DNA of 64,000 nucleotides from Candidatus Fermentibacter sp. Lineage in GTDB: Bacteria; Fermentibacterota; Fermentibacteria; Fermentibacterales; Fermentibacteraceae. This document shows, in pieces, positions 18,740 through 27,515 of the stretch (its first letter is position 1; the number at the start of each line of letters is the position of its first letter). Position numbers and translations under genes: made by a program. The notes under the pieces were generated by a model that was not told the origin of the DNA, ran no database searches, and was given only the letters and a program-made list of their open reading frames with translations. The DNA is taken from assembly GCA_030373045.1 (NCBI GenBank), contig JAUCPW010000029.1, forward strand, positions 62,001 to 126,000, read 5' to 3'.

Positions 18740-20617
18740 CTATTCCGGAGGCACCAGGTTGAAGGGCACCGATATGTCGAGATTCGAGGTCTGCCCTTCG
18801 GCGGGTCCGAAGTTCAGGCCGGCCACGGCGGACTGGATGGTCGGCTGGAGGGAGGCCAGGTCTCCCGGGGCGCTGACGCTGACGCCGGTCACGGATCCCG
18901 ACGGTGTGATCGAGAAGTTGATGTAGATGTTGCCGCCTGCCATGGGATTCGTGCGGAGCAGGCTCTCGTAGGCGGTCTGTATCCTCATCTTGATGACGTT
19001 GATGCGGCCCCTGATGTCGGTCATGTTCCTCTGTCCGAGATCGAGAGCCTCGCCGCTTCCCGTGGCCGAGAAGCTCACCTGGGCGGCCCTGTGGACCGCT
19101 TCGATATCGCTCTGGGAGACCGTTTCGGCGGTCTGGACGACTCCGCCGCCGGCGGGGACCAGCCCGGTGAGGCCGCCCGATCCGCCTCCGCCCGCTCCGG
19201 CTATCAGGGCCTGCCCGGACTGGCCTGAGGCCAGGCCGAGGCCCGACGATGCGGCCGACTGCAGGTCGCCTATGAATCCGGACCCGCCGCCGGCCCCCTG
19301 GGTGCCGTATGCCGCGAAGCCGATGTTCTGCAGGACGCTCTGCCCCGCTGCCGCTCCGGCAGCCACTCCGGCCGGGCCGGGGCCTCCCCCGCCGGGCGCA
19401 CCCCCGCCGGGTCCGCCCACGGTTCCGACCTGCTCGCCGATGTCGGACTCGGAGATGATCTCCTCGCCGATGCCCTCGATCTGGGTCTGGGGCGGGTTGG
19501 CCAGGCTGGCCACCCTCGCGGTCGGCGCCCTGCGCAGGATGTCCTGCTTGCTCTCCTGTGTGACGACCACGAGGCGGTCGAACACCGCACCGCCGATGAG
19601 GGAGAAGAACAGGACGAATCCCATGACGAGTTGGAGACGGTTCTTCTCGGCCCCCTGGCCCTTGAAGGCTATGGCGTCATGGGGGCGGGCGCCGAACACC
19701 TCCCACGAGTACTTCGAGGGAGCAGCAGGCTTCTTCTCGATCGCCGCGGGCTTCGGAGGGGCCTTGGGGACGACCTCCTTCGGAGGTTCGGCGAAGCCGA
19801 AGAAGACCTCCGTGCCGGCGATGCTTATCACGCCGGACACGTTCTTGTCCATCACCCAGATCCAGGGGTCGCCCGGCTTCTCCTGGCGCATGAGGTTGCG
19901 CTCGATGAGAGTGGAGAAGGGGATGATGCTGCCCTTCACCTCGACCCCGCCCTTGATCTGCGGGATCAGGCGCAGGACGTACCTGCCGCCCTGCGGCTCC
20001 ATCAGGGTGTGGATCCTGGGCAGCCCGGCATTGCGCACGGACACGGTGTTGTAGTCGGCCTCGCCCACGGTCATTATGCCCGCATTGGGGTAGACGTCCC
20101 TCCGGGGGGCTCCGTGAGCCTCGACCGAGATCTTGAGGACCCTGGGATCGTCCTTGACGGGGGCCTGCTCGGCCGCCGCCCTCTCGGCCTTCGGCGCGGG
20201 CTTCTCGGGCTCCCTGCGCTCCGGAGGGGCGATGAACCCGAAATGGACGGCATACGGGCCGATGTTGACCTGTCCCTGGTCACCGTGCTTCACGTTCAGG
20301 AGATAGAAGCCCTGGTCGTCCCTGGGGAAGATCCCGAGGTCCTTGAGGTCGGCGAAGTCCAGCCTGGTGCCGTCGGAGGACGTGATCAGCGCGGTCATGG
20401 TCTCCGAGAGCCTCAGCACCCAGGTGTCCCTGTCGGGCCCAGGCATGATGAACACGAAGCTCTCGGGGATGCCCGGGTGCTCGATCGCGATGTTGTTGTT
20501 GAACCCGGAGCCGAGCCTGATCTGCACCCTCTCGGGGATGAGCTTGTTGACGACCTTCCCGTCCCTGAGGACGGCTATCGCCAGGACCTTCTTCTCGGGG
20601 GCCGTACCCTCAGCCAT
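18740..20617 (-). CDS. AgmX-like energy-transducing envelope protein
   Basis: 625 residues with one transmembrane segment (about 329-350). The cytoplasmic N-terminal part contains two related ~120-residue repeats (about 10-130 and 160-280) with an FHA-like look (LGSGFNNNIAIEHPGIP; GEADYNTVSVRNAGLP), joined by Pro/Ala/Lys linkers. After the membrane segment come a long Gly-rich periplasmic stretch (about 410-510) and a C-terminal AgmX/PglI-type domain ending in VPFNLVPPE. In Myxococcus, such proteins work with ExbB/ExbD-like motors in gliding. The start overlaps the ExbD stop by 8 bases. The exact output of the machine is unknown. Confidence 0.7.
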   Translation of the reverse strand: MAEGTAPEKKVLAIAVLRDGKVVNKLIPERVQIRLGSGFNNNIAIEHPGIPESFVFIMPGPDRDTWVLRLSETMTALITSSDGTRLDFADLKDLGIFPRDDQGFYLLNVKHGDQGQVNIGPYAVHFGFIAPPERREPEKPAPKAERAAAEQAPVKDDPRVLKISVEAHGAPRRDVYPNAGIMTVGEADYNTVSVRNAGLPRIHTLMEPQGGRYVLRLIPQIKGGVEVKGSIIPFSTLIERNLMRQEKPGDPWIWVMDKNVSGVISIAGTEVFFGFAEPPKEVVPKAPPKPAAIEKKPAAPSKYSWEVFGARPHDAIAFKGQGAEKNRLQLVMGFVLFFSLIGGAVFDRLVVVTQESKQDILRRAPTARVASLANPPQTQIEGIGEEIISESDIGEQVGTVGGPGGGAPGGGGPGPAGVAAGAAAGQSVLQNIGFAAYGTQGAGGGSGFIGDLQSAASSGLGLASGQSGQALIAGAGGGGSGGLTGLVPAGGGVVQTAETVSQSDIEAVHRAAQVSFSATGSGEALDLGQRNMTDIRGRINVIKMRIQTAYESLLRTNPMAGGNIYINFSITPSGSVTGVSVSAPGDLASLQPTIQSAVAGLNFGPAEGQTSNLDISVPFNLVPPE

Positions 20618-21152
20618 TCTCAGTACCGCCTCCCTCCTGCATCTTGATGACCTCCAGGTTCTGCGTCGCGTATCCCGCTTCCGAACAGCTGGACATCACC
20701 CGCTGGAGGAGGATGGCCGGGACCGCGACGTCGCCCTGGATGTTTATCTGCGTGTCCTCCTCGGTGACAGTACCCCTGAGCTGCCGGCTGTATTCCAGGT
20801 GGTCGCGGAGCCTGGTGACCACGGCCGGGATCGAGTTGCCGGTGGACAGGAGGTTCTCGTCGACGGACACGATGGGATCGCCGTCCACCACTATGACGCT
20901 GTTCGTCACCTGGATCTCCAGCCTCAGCTTGACGGGAGTCTCGATGGTGGATTTCGGAAGGGTCAGGGCGTCGCTGAGGGTCACGATCTGTCCGTCGGCG
21001 CTGTAGGCTTCCAGCAGGAAGACGACCAGGATCGTGAACATGTCGATCATCGAGGTGAGCTGCACCTCGACCTTCTTCTTGCCCCTGACGTTGGCCTTGG
21101 TCTTGTTGTAGCCGATCAGGAGCGGAACGTGCCTCTTGGTGGGAGTGCTCAT
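20610..21152 (-). CDS. ExbD/TolR-type motor subunit 1
   Basis: 180 residues from the ATG at 21152 (gaggaggaa directly ahead). One N-terminal membrane segment begins in VEVQLTSMIDMFTILVVFLLEAY, with the proton-channel aspartate in SMIDMF, then a periplasmic domain that has the ExbD pattern (RLEIQVTNSVIVVDGDPI). It would combine with the ExbB protein to couple proton flow to movement of the AgmX-like partner. The second ExbD-like gene lies 7 bases upstream. Confidence 0.85.
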   Translation of the reverse strand: MSTPTKRHVPLLIGYNKTKANVRGKKKVEVQLTSMIDMFTILVVFLLEAYSADGQIVTLSDALTLPKSTIETPVKLRLEIQVTNSVIVVDGDPIVSVDENLLSTGNSIPAVVTRLRDHLEYSRQLRGTVTEEDTQINIQGDVAVPAILLQRVMSSCSEAGYATQNLEVIKMQEGGGTENG

Positions 21153-21159
21153 TTCCTCC

Positions 21160-21723
21160 TCACCTCCCCATCGCGGCGTCGGTGGCCTGCTCGACCGAGG
21201 CGGTCGGGGCCACCTGGAGGCCGGGCTGGTCGAAGCCGGCTTCGGCACAGGCGTCTATCGAGGCCACGATGTTGTCGTACCTGGTCTCCTCTACGGTGAG
21301 GATCGTCACCTTGTGGAACTCTATCTGCGGGTAGGCCTCGGAGAGCAGGCGGTGCACCTCCGTGGCCTTCGTGGTCAGGGAGTCGAAGTCGTACGTGAGC
21401 ATGTCCACTCCGTCGACGTTCTGGGTGAAGGAGTAGCATACGTGGGCGGTGCCGGCCACGGTGCCGATGAACATCTCCTCGTCTGTGAGGATGACCTTCG
21501 GCTGGAGCCTGTCCTCCTCGGACCTGGCCAGGTTGGCCACTGCGCCTGCCCCGGCCGCCCCGATCCCCTCGGTCTGGGCCATCTGGATGATGGTGACCTC
21601 GAGGAAGGACGCGCTCAGGAGCAGGAACGGGATGATGCAGCAGAAGAGGTTCATGACAGGGAGCAGGTCGAGCGCCTCCGAATGATGGACCTTTCTGCTC
21701 CTGCCGCTAGCCGCCTTTGCCAT
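21160..21723 (-). CDS. ExbD/TolR-type motor subunit 2
   Basis: 187 residues. The N-terminal membrane segment reads LDLLPVMNLFCCIIPFLLLS: the usual channel aspartate is replaced by asparagine (PVMNLF versus SMIDMF in the first subunit), suggesting a structural rather than proton-carrying copy. The periplasmic part ends like ExbD (FHKVTILTVEETRYDNIVASIDAC). It overlaps the ExbB stop by one base (TGATG). Such active/inactive ExbD pairs also occur in the Myxococcus AglQ/AglS motor family; the functional reading is inference. Confidence 0.75.
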   Translation of the reverse strand: MAKAASGRSRKVHHSEALDLLPVMNLFCCIIPFLLLSASFLEVTIIQMAQTEGIGAAGAGAVANLARSEEDRLQPKVILTDEEMFIGTVAGTAHVCYSFTQNVDGVDMLTYDFDSLTTKATEVHRLLSEAYPQIEFHKVTILTVEETRYDNIVASIDACAEAGFDQPGLQVAPTASVEQATDAAMGR

Positions 21724-22601
21724 CAGCCTTCCTTCCGGGCCTGTGCGAGCATGTTGATGACCATGACCGAGTAGCGGTCGATGTCATCCACCAGGCCGTC
21801 CGCCTTGGAGGTGAGGAAGGAGTGCACGATGAGCTGCGGAATGGCCACGATGAGGCCGAACGCCGTCGTGTTCATGGCCATGGCGATGCCGCTGGCGAGG
21901 ATGCGGCCCTTGGCCTCCGGGTCCGCCGCCGAGACGGCGGCGAACGCCTGGATCAGTCCGAAGATCGTGCCGAGCAGACCCACCATCGTGGAAACGTTGG
22001 CGAGCATCGCGAGGTAGCCCGTACGGGCGCTGATCCTGGGCAGTTCGGCGAGGGCCATCTCGTCGACGGCGTTCTGGATGTCCCGCTCGGTGCCCCTGTA
22101 GTTGCGCAGGGCCGACTCGATTATCCTGGCCAGGGGTGCGTCCTCCTCGGCGGATGCAGCTATGGCACCCTCGATGCTGCCCTTGCGGATGAGGTCGGCT
22201 ATGCGGGCCATGAACTCCTCGGGCTTGATGTTGGCCTTGAAGAAGAGGAAGACCGCCCTCTCGACCATGATCGCCAGCCCCGCCGCGAGGAACAGCAGGA
22301 TCGGCCACATTGCGAAGCCGCCTTCGCGGAAGAACTTCGCTATCTCGGAGATGAGTCCGGGTGAGGCGGCCTCGGCCTCTGACGCAGTGGAGTCGGCCGC
22401 GGCCGTGGTATCGGCTATAGCGATGCCGGCCGTATCAGGATCGGCTATGGGTTCGACCGCCGCGGAGTCTGCCGCCGTCGAGTCCGATACTGCGGTGGAG
22501 TCTACGGCAGCGCTGTCCGGAACGGTCGCGGTCTGCGCGAGCACCGTGCCGCTCGAGAGGCAGAGCACTGTCATGAGCACAGTCAAGAGGGAACGAGGCA
22601 T
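21723..22601 (-). CDS. ExbB/TolQ/MotA-type motor protein with secreted-style N-terminal extension
   Basis: 292 residues from the ATG at 22601 (ggag seven bases ahead). Unlike ordinary TolQ, it begins with a signal peptide (MPRSLLTVLMTVLCL ... LAQ) and about 65 residues rich in Ala, Asp, Ser and Thr. Three membrane segments follow, with the ExbB core YLAMLANVSTMVGLLGTIFG and the pattern GIAMAMNTTAFGLIVAIPQL. The extension would place a flexible acidic tail in the periplasm. Forms the proton-driven stator with the two ExbD proteins. Confidence 0.85.
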   Translation of the reverse strand: MPRSLLTVLMTVLCLSSGTVLAQTATVPDSAAVDSTAVSDSTAADSAAVEPIADPDTAGIAIADTTAAADSTASEAEAASPGLISEIAKFFREGGFAMWPILLFLAAGLAIMVERAVFLFFKANIKPEEFMARIADLIRKGSIEGAIAASAEEDAPLARIIESALRNYRGTERDIQNAVDEMALAELPRISARTGYLAMLANVSTMVGLLGTIFGLIQAFAAVSAADPEAKGRILASGIAMAMNTTAFGLIVAIPQLIVHSFLTSKADGLVDDIDRYSVMVINMLAQARKEG

Positions 22602-22634
22602 CAACGGTCTCCTCTCTGGGCGACCTGGTCTACA

Positions 22635-23081
22635 CTACATGCCGACCAGATCTAGGACTAGATTTCCGGCCAGACCCAGCCCGGCGATCACGCCGAACAC
22701 GAGGCCCTCCTCGTCATCACCTTCCGAATACTGAAGGGCGGAGAGCCCGCCGAATGCGGCGACGGCTCCGTATCTGAGATACCATGGCAGGTTGGCGATC
22801 CTCTGGCTGGCGCCGAACGTGGGCTCGTCCGCGAAGGCACCGGGATACACCGGCCTGATCACATCAGAGATGAAGCTCCTGTCCAGGAGCACGTTGCTGA
22901 GGCTCGGAGTGCTCTTCAGGATGAGGAACATCGCCTGCGGAGTCCGCAGTTCGCCCTGGATGGTGATCTCCTCGAGGATGAGCCTGCCCTCTTCGAGATG
23001 GGCATCCTGCGCAGACGCCGGGCGCACCGACGGGATGGCCAGCAGGGCCAGCATGGCGAGACCGGCGCGCATGGCCGGCAT
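22635..23081 (-). CDS. Small periplasmic/membrane protein of the ExbBD-TPR operon
   Basis: 148 residues from the ATG at 23081, which overlaps the TPR-protein stop (TGATG). Signal peptide at the N-terminus (cleavage near SAQ-DAHLEEG), then a 60-residue domain with EEITIQGELRTPQAMFLI, and a C-terminal pair of hydrophobic segments (YGAVAAFGGLSAL; GLGLAGNLVLDLV). No named family is recognised. Its fixed position between the TPR protein and ExbB implies a part in the same complex. Confidence 0.6.
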   Translation of the reverse strand: MPAMRAGLAMLALLAIPSVRPASAQDAHLEEGRLILEEITIQGELRTPQAMFLILKSTPSLSNVLLDRSFISDVIRPVYPGAFADEPTFGASQRIANLPWYLRYGAVAAFGGLSALQYSEGDDEEGLVFGVIAGLGLAGNLVLDLVGM

Positions 23082-26000
23082 CAGGAGACCCCCGCGAGGC
23101 ATCCGGGCTGCGCCGGCAGGCAGGAGAGCGGCTGGGGCTCCCCTGCACCCGTCGAATCCGGAGCCGCCGTGGAATCCTGGGGCGCCGTGGTGTCTGGAGG
23201 AGGAGGAAGGGGCGCGTATCCCGGCAGGCCGAGGGCGGCTGCGGTGCCTGGTGCGAGCAGTTCGAGATGATCTGCCGCCTTCGTCACCCATTCGTTGTCG
23301 ATGCTCGAGCTCACGGCCTTCTCCACTGCGGTCTGGTACACCTGCAGGGCCTTCTGGATGTAGCTCTCCATCACGGGCATGAGCTGGTCGTAGAAGGCCT
23401 GTATCCCGGTGTCGTCGAGCCCGGCGGGAGGCTGCATGTACCCGATCTCGTTGGCATAGTCCTCGTAGAGTTCGCCGGCCCTGACGCAGGAGGCCATGAA
23501 CCAGACGTCAGTGAAGTAGTTGAGCGCCTTGGCATACCAGGACTCCGTGGCCTGCATGAGCTGGGTCTTGGTCTGGGCGGTCTCGACGGTGGTCATGACC
23601 GCGTCGTAGTCGAGGTAGGCCATCTCGCCGAGGTAGAAGGCCGACATGGCGGGATAGTAGGCGTCGCCCTCCCTGTACTGGTCGTAGACCTGGATCGAGC
23701 TGCTGAACATCTGCCTGGCCGTTGCGTAATCGCCCGACTCGTACTCGTATTCGCCGTACTTGCCGTAGACCTGGGTCATCACATCTGGGCCGGCTCCGCC
23801 GGCTACGATCATGTCGTCGTAGACCATGGTCGCCAGGTCCATCCTGCCGGCCTCCTCGTAGGAAACGGCCGCGCTGTACATCGCGCTCTCCATGTCGGGG
23901 GCGCCGGGATACAGCTGGGCGGCCCTCCGGTAGATGTCGCCCGCCTCGATCAGCATGCCGGCCTCCCTGGCGAGGAATGCCGATCTCAGGAGGCCCTGCG
24001 GAGCCAGTTCGCTCTGCGGATACTGGGTGGAGATCCCGTCGAAGACCCTTATCGCGTCCTGGATGGCTCCGGCCCTGGCGTAAGTCTCGCCCGCGTCGTA
24101 CATGGCGGTCGGCGCGACGGCCGAACCGGGGTGCTCCTGGGCAGACTCCTCGAAGCGCTGTGCGGCCTGTATCAGGCTCTGCACGTCCTCGGACTCGGCC
24201 AGCGCCGCGGCGTCCTTGTAGGCCGCGGTGGCGGCCAGCAGGTCGACGTCCTCGCCCAGATCCTCGCCGGTCCTGGCGGCGGTGTCGGAGGCGCGGCCGT
24301 ACCACTCCTCCGCCTGGGCGTACATCTGCTCGGCCTCGTAGGCTGCCGCTATGAACCTGGCCGACCTGGCCAGGTACTGCGAGTTCGGATAGTTGTTGTA
24401 GAGCGAGAGATAGACGCTCCTGGCGTTTTCGTAGTCGCGTGCGTTGTAGCAGTTGGCCGCGGCCGCGTACAGGAACTGGTCCACATACTGGCCGGCCGGG
24501 AACTGAGTCATGTAGTAGTTCGTTGCCTCTATCTGCTTCTGCCTCACCGATGCGCTGTCCATCCCGGCCTCGTCGGTGTAGGCCGAGAAGTAGGACCCGC
24601 ATGCGTTGATGGTCGCGTCCTCGCGCCTCTGCGCGGAGGAGCTGTCCCTGGCGAGCGCGAGATACGTGTCGCCCGCCTCTACGAACCTCCCGAGAGCATA
24701 GTAGGAGTCGCCCAGGAGGAATCTGAAGTCGTAGTTCTGCCTGCTGTCGGGGTATCCCGCGAGGTACGACTCCACCCTCTCCGCCAGGGCCTGGTAGTTG
24801 TCGCGCTGGAGCGCGGGATCGCCGGCGGCCGAGACGGCCTGGCCGTGATAGTAGGCTATCGCCTGTTCGAGCGAGATCTCCCTGAGGGTGTCGATGGCCG
24901 CCACGGCCTGCGAGTCGCCCAGCCCGAGCGCCCACGTGCCGCCGGGACTGTAGTCCTCCACCAGCTGCTCCCTGGCCTGGTTGGCCAGGGCTGCATCGCC
25001 CAGCCCTTCGTAGCAGGCTGCTATGCCCGCCTGGAAGTAGGGGGCCTCCCTGTAGCCGGGGAACCTCTGCAGCAGGGCCTGATAGCAGTCGATGGCCTCG
25101 TTCCAGTACCCGCTCGCCCTGTACTGGTCGCCCATGAAGCCGAGAACCGTGAAAGACACGGAATCCCTTCCGAAATAGTCCAGGAAGCGGGTCGCCAGGG
25201 GCACCGGCGCACGCGACGTCTGCTCCATGAAGTCGTGGGCCATGTACTCCATCGCCTCGTCGATCATGGCGCCGCCCCTGCGCGAGATGCCGAGGGAGTC
25301 CATGAGCTGGCTGTCCTCGATCAGATATGCGAACACGGCTGCGGAGCGGAAGTACTGGCTCTGCAGATAGTGGTTCCATCCGAGCTTGTAGATGCCGAGC
25401 TGGAACATGTCGGGATCGGCGGCCGGGTACTCGAGCAGCCTCTCGTAGTAGATCTGCGCGCTGTCGAAGTCGAACGAATCGAAATAGAAGTCGCCGGTGC
25501 GGACGCATGTCTCGGGAGCGAGCTGGCTCTGGGGGTGCTCTTCGAGGAGCCTTCTGTAGCTCGACACCGCCCCCCTGGGATCGCCCATCTTGTCCAGGCA
25601 GTAGCCCAGAGAGTAGAGGGCTACGTCCTCCACGTCGCTTCCGGGGTACATCGTGAGAACGCGCTCGTAGAGATCGACCGAGCGGGAATAGTCCTCGAGC
25701 ACGTATCCGGTCTCGGGGGTGGCCCGGGCGATCCTGTCGAGGTAGGCTGCGTTGTCCAGATCGTACTGGAGCTGGGCGAGCCTCACGAGCACGTCGGCGG
25801 AGAAGCGGCTCTCGGGGAAGTTGCCGATGTACTCCTCGAACAGGGAAGCGCAATGGGCTGCAGAGGCATCGATGCGGGACTGGAGGGCGGTGGTCTCCCT
25901 CTGACGCTGGGAGATGAGCGAAGACGCCGAAGCCGAGTCGCCCCGGGCGTACGCCTCCTGGATCTGCTCCTGGTAGTACGAGCCCAGATATGACAGGGAA

Positions 26001-27499
26001 TCCCTCTTGAGCTCCCGTTCCATGAAATACGCGATGGCGATGCCGTACTGCGTCTCCTGCACCCAGTTGTGCTCCTGGGAGATGCCTTCGTCGAACTTCG
26101 ACGCGAGGTCGAGAAGGGACAGCCTGATCCTCTGGACCTCGCCCTCCAGCGACTGGAGCTGCTGCCTCTCGGCCTCCGTCCCGGTCTCCTCGGCCACGCG
26201 GGTGGTCTCCTCGATCGACAGCGCTAGGGCGTCCGTCGCGGCGCGGCTGTCGGATATCATCCGGTTGAGCTCGGCACTCATCGCACGGGGGTCCATCTCT
26301 CCGGCGGGGAGCGACTGGGATGCCTCCATGGCGCTGATGTTGACGAACATGGCGCGCAGGGCGGCCTCCTCCTCCTCTATCCTCGCGACGACGTCGAAGG
26401 CCCCGTTGGAGTAGGCCTCCTGCTTGAGCTCGGCGAGACCCGCCCTGATCCTCTCGAGGCGCTCGCGTTCGCTCTGGTACTGGCTGTCGCCCGTCGAACC
26501 GTCGCCGAGGATCCCGGAGGTGTCGGTCTGCCTGTGCGTGTCCAGGAGCTGCTCGTAGCGGGCAATGGCTACGTCGAGATCCTCGGCACCCAGCGCGCAG
26601 TTGGCCATGGCCAGCTCGAACTCGGACCTCAGATCGCTGGCGGGAACCTCGGTGATCACCCTCTGGGCCAGATTGTAGGCCTCCTGGTACTCCTGCTGCC
26701 TCATGTAGACCCAGACCTTGCCGAGCATGCCCACGTCGTAATACGGGCTGTAGGGCGATACCCTGTCGTACATGTCGTGGGCCTGGTCGAGGTTCCCCTC
26801 CTCGACGTGGATCTGGGCCAGGGCGATGACCGCCCTGTCGGCCAGCGCGGCTTCGGAACTCGTCGACCTCGGGCGGTCGAGCACCGCCTCCAGCTCCGTC
26901 CTGGCCTCGGAGAGCATCCCCTGCTCGACGTATGCCACGGCGGTGAGGTACTGGGACAGGGCCGCGTACTCGCTCTGCGGGCCGATCTGCGACAGGAGGC
27001 CCCGGGATTCCTCGAACATCCCCCTGTTGTGATAGGACAGCGCAGCTGCGATCACGGCCAGATCCATGTGCGGGAATCCCGGCGATCGGGTGCGCAGCGA
27101 ATCGAAATATGCGATGGCGGTTTCGAACTCCTGCAGTTCGAAGTTGATGAGTTCGAGCCTGAAGAGCGATTCGGAATGGTACTCGCTCCCGGGGAAGTTC
27201 TGGATCACTGACTGGAATGCGTCGCGCGCCCAGACTATGGATCCCGCGAGGTAGAGCTCCTCGCCGAGCCGGAATGCGCTCTCGGCCGTGCTCATGATGG
27301 CGGCCTGACGCCTTAGGTCGACCAGTTCGGACTCGATGCGGCCGAGCCTGGACTCCTCGCGCCCGATCAGCTCCTCGAGGGATGCCAGCTCGGCGCGGGC
27401 GCGCTGCAGGAGGACCTCTAGATCGTCCTCCTCGGCGGGCTGGGCGGCGCCCAGTCCGGTCACCAGCAGGAGGACCGCTGTCAGGAGTTTGTGAGTCAT
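23081..27499 (-). CDS. Giant periplasmic TPR protein of the ExbBD operon
   Basis: 1472 residues from the ATG at 27499; the upstream in-frame extension would overlap the preceding gene and bury the signal peptide (MTHKLLTAVLLLVTGLGAAQ). After a short coiled coil (about 25-70), tetratricopeptide-type repeats run to about residue 1400, interrupted near 330-520 by a charged helical segment. Repeats have the usual ~34-residue rhythm, with phrases such as FPGSEYHSESLFRLE, YPGSDVEDVALYSLGYC, YPNSQYLARSARF and YPGAPDMESAMYSAAVSYEEAG. It is probably the periplasmic scaffold linking the ExbBD/AgmX motor to the outer membrane. The short C-terminal tail is Pro/Asp/Thr-rich. Confidence 0.85.
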   Translation of the reverse strand: MTHKLLTAVLLLVTGLGAAQPAEEDDLEVLLQRARAELASLEELIGREESRLGRIESELVDLRRQAAIMSTAESAFRLGEELYLAGSIVWARDAFQSVIQNFPGSEYHSESLFRLELINFELQEFETAIAYFDSLRTRSPGFPHMDLAVIAAALSYHNRGMFEESRGLLSQIGPQSEYAALSQYLTAVAYVEQGMLSEARTELEAVLDRPRSTSSEAALADRAVIALAQIHVEEGNLDQAHDMYDRVSPYSPYYDVGMLGKVWVYMRQQEYQEAYNLAQRVITEVPASDLRSEFELAMANCALGAEDLDVAIARYEQLLDTHRQTDTSGILGDGSTGDSQYQSERERLERIRAGLAELKQEAYSNGAFDVVARIEEEEAALRAMFVNISAMEASQSLPAGEMDPRAMSAELNRMISDSRAATDALALSIEETTRVAEETGTEAERQQLQSLEGEVQRIRLSLLDLASKFDEGISQEHNWVQETQYGIAIAYFMERELKRDSLSYLGSYYQEQIQEAYARGDSASASSLISQRQRETTALQSRIDASAAHCASLFEEYIGNFPESRFSADVLVRLAQLQYDLDNAAYLDRIARATPETGYVLEDYSRSVDLYERVLTMYPGSDVEDVALYSLGYCLDKMGDPRGAVSSYRRLLEEHPQSQLAPETCVRTGDFYFDSFDFDSAQIYYERLLEYPAADPDMFQLGIYKLGWNHYLQSQYFRSAAVFAYLIEDSQLMDSLGISRRGGAMIDEAMEYMAHDFMEQTSRAPVPLATRFLDYFGRDSVSFTVLGFMGDQYRASGYWNEAIDCYQALLQRFPGYREAPYFQAGIAACYEGLGDAALANQAREQLVEDYSPGGTWALGLGDSQAVAAIDTLREISLEQAIAYYHGQAVSAAGDPALQRDNYQALAERVESYLAGYPDSRQNYDFRFLLGDSYYALGRFVEAGDTYLALARDSSSAQRREDATINACGSYFSAYTDEAGMDSASVRQKQIEATNYYMTQFPAGQYVDQFLYAAAANCYNARDYENARSVYLSLYNNYPNSQYLARSARFIAAAYEAEQMYAQAEEWYGRASDTAARTGEDLGEDVDLLAATAAYKDAAALAESEDVQSLIQAAQRFEESAQEHPGSAVAPTAMYDAGETYARAGAIQDAIRVFDGISTQYPQSELAPQGLLRSAFLAREAGMLIEAGDIYRRAAQLYPGAPDMESAMYSAAVSYEEAGRMDLATMVYDDMIVAGGAGPDVMTQVYGKYGEYEYESGDYATARQMFSSSIQVYDQYREGDAYYPAMSAFYLGEMAYLDYDAVMTTVETAQTKTQLMQATESWYAKALNYFTDVWFMASCVRAGELYEDYANEIGYMQPPAGLDDTGIQAFYDQLMPVMESYIQKALQVYQTAVEKAVSSSIDNEWVTKAADHLELLAPGTAAALGLPGYAPLPPPPDTTAPQDSTAAPDSTGAGEPQPLSCLPAQPGCLAGVS

Positions 27500-27515
27500 C
27501 CGTCCGTCCGGCTTC

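Noticed and set aside
23267-25993. A 908-codon open frame on the plus strand inside the TPR gene
   Set aside because: Antisense shadow produced by high GC; no ribosome site, no recognisable domain, and the minus-strand frame has signal peptide and TPR rhythm.
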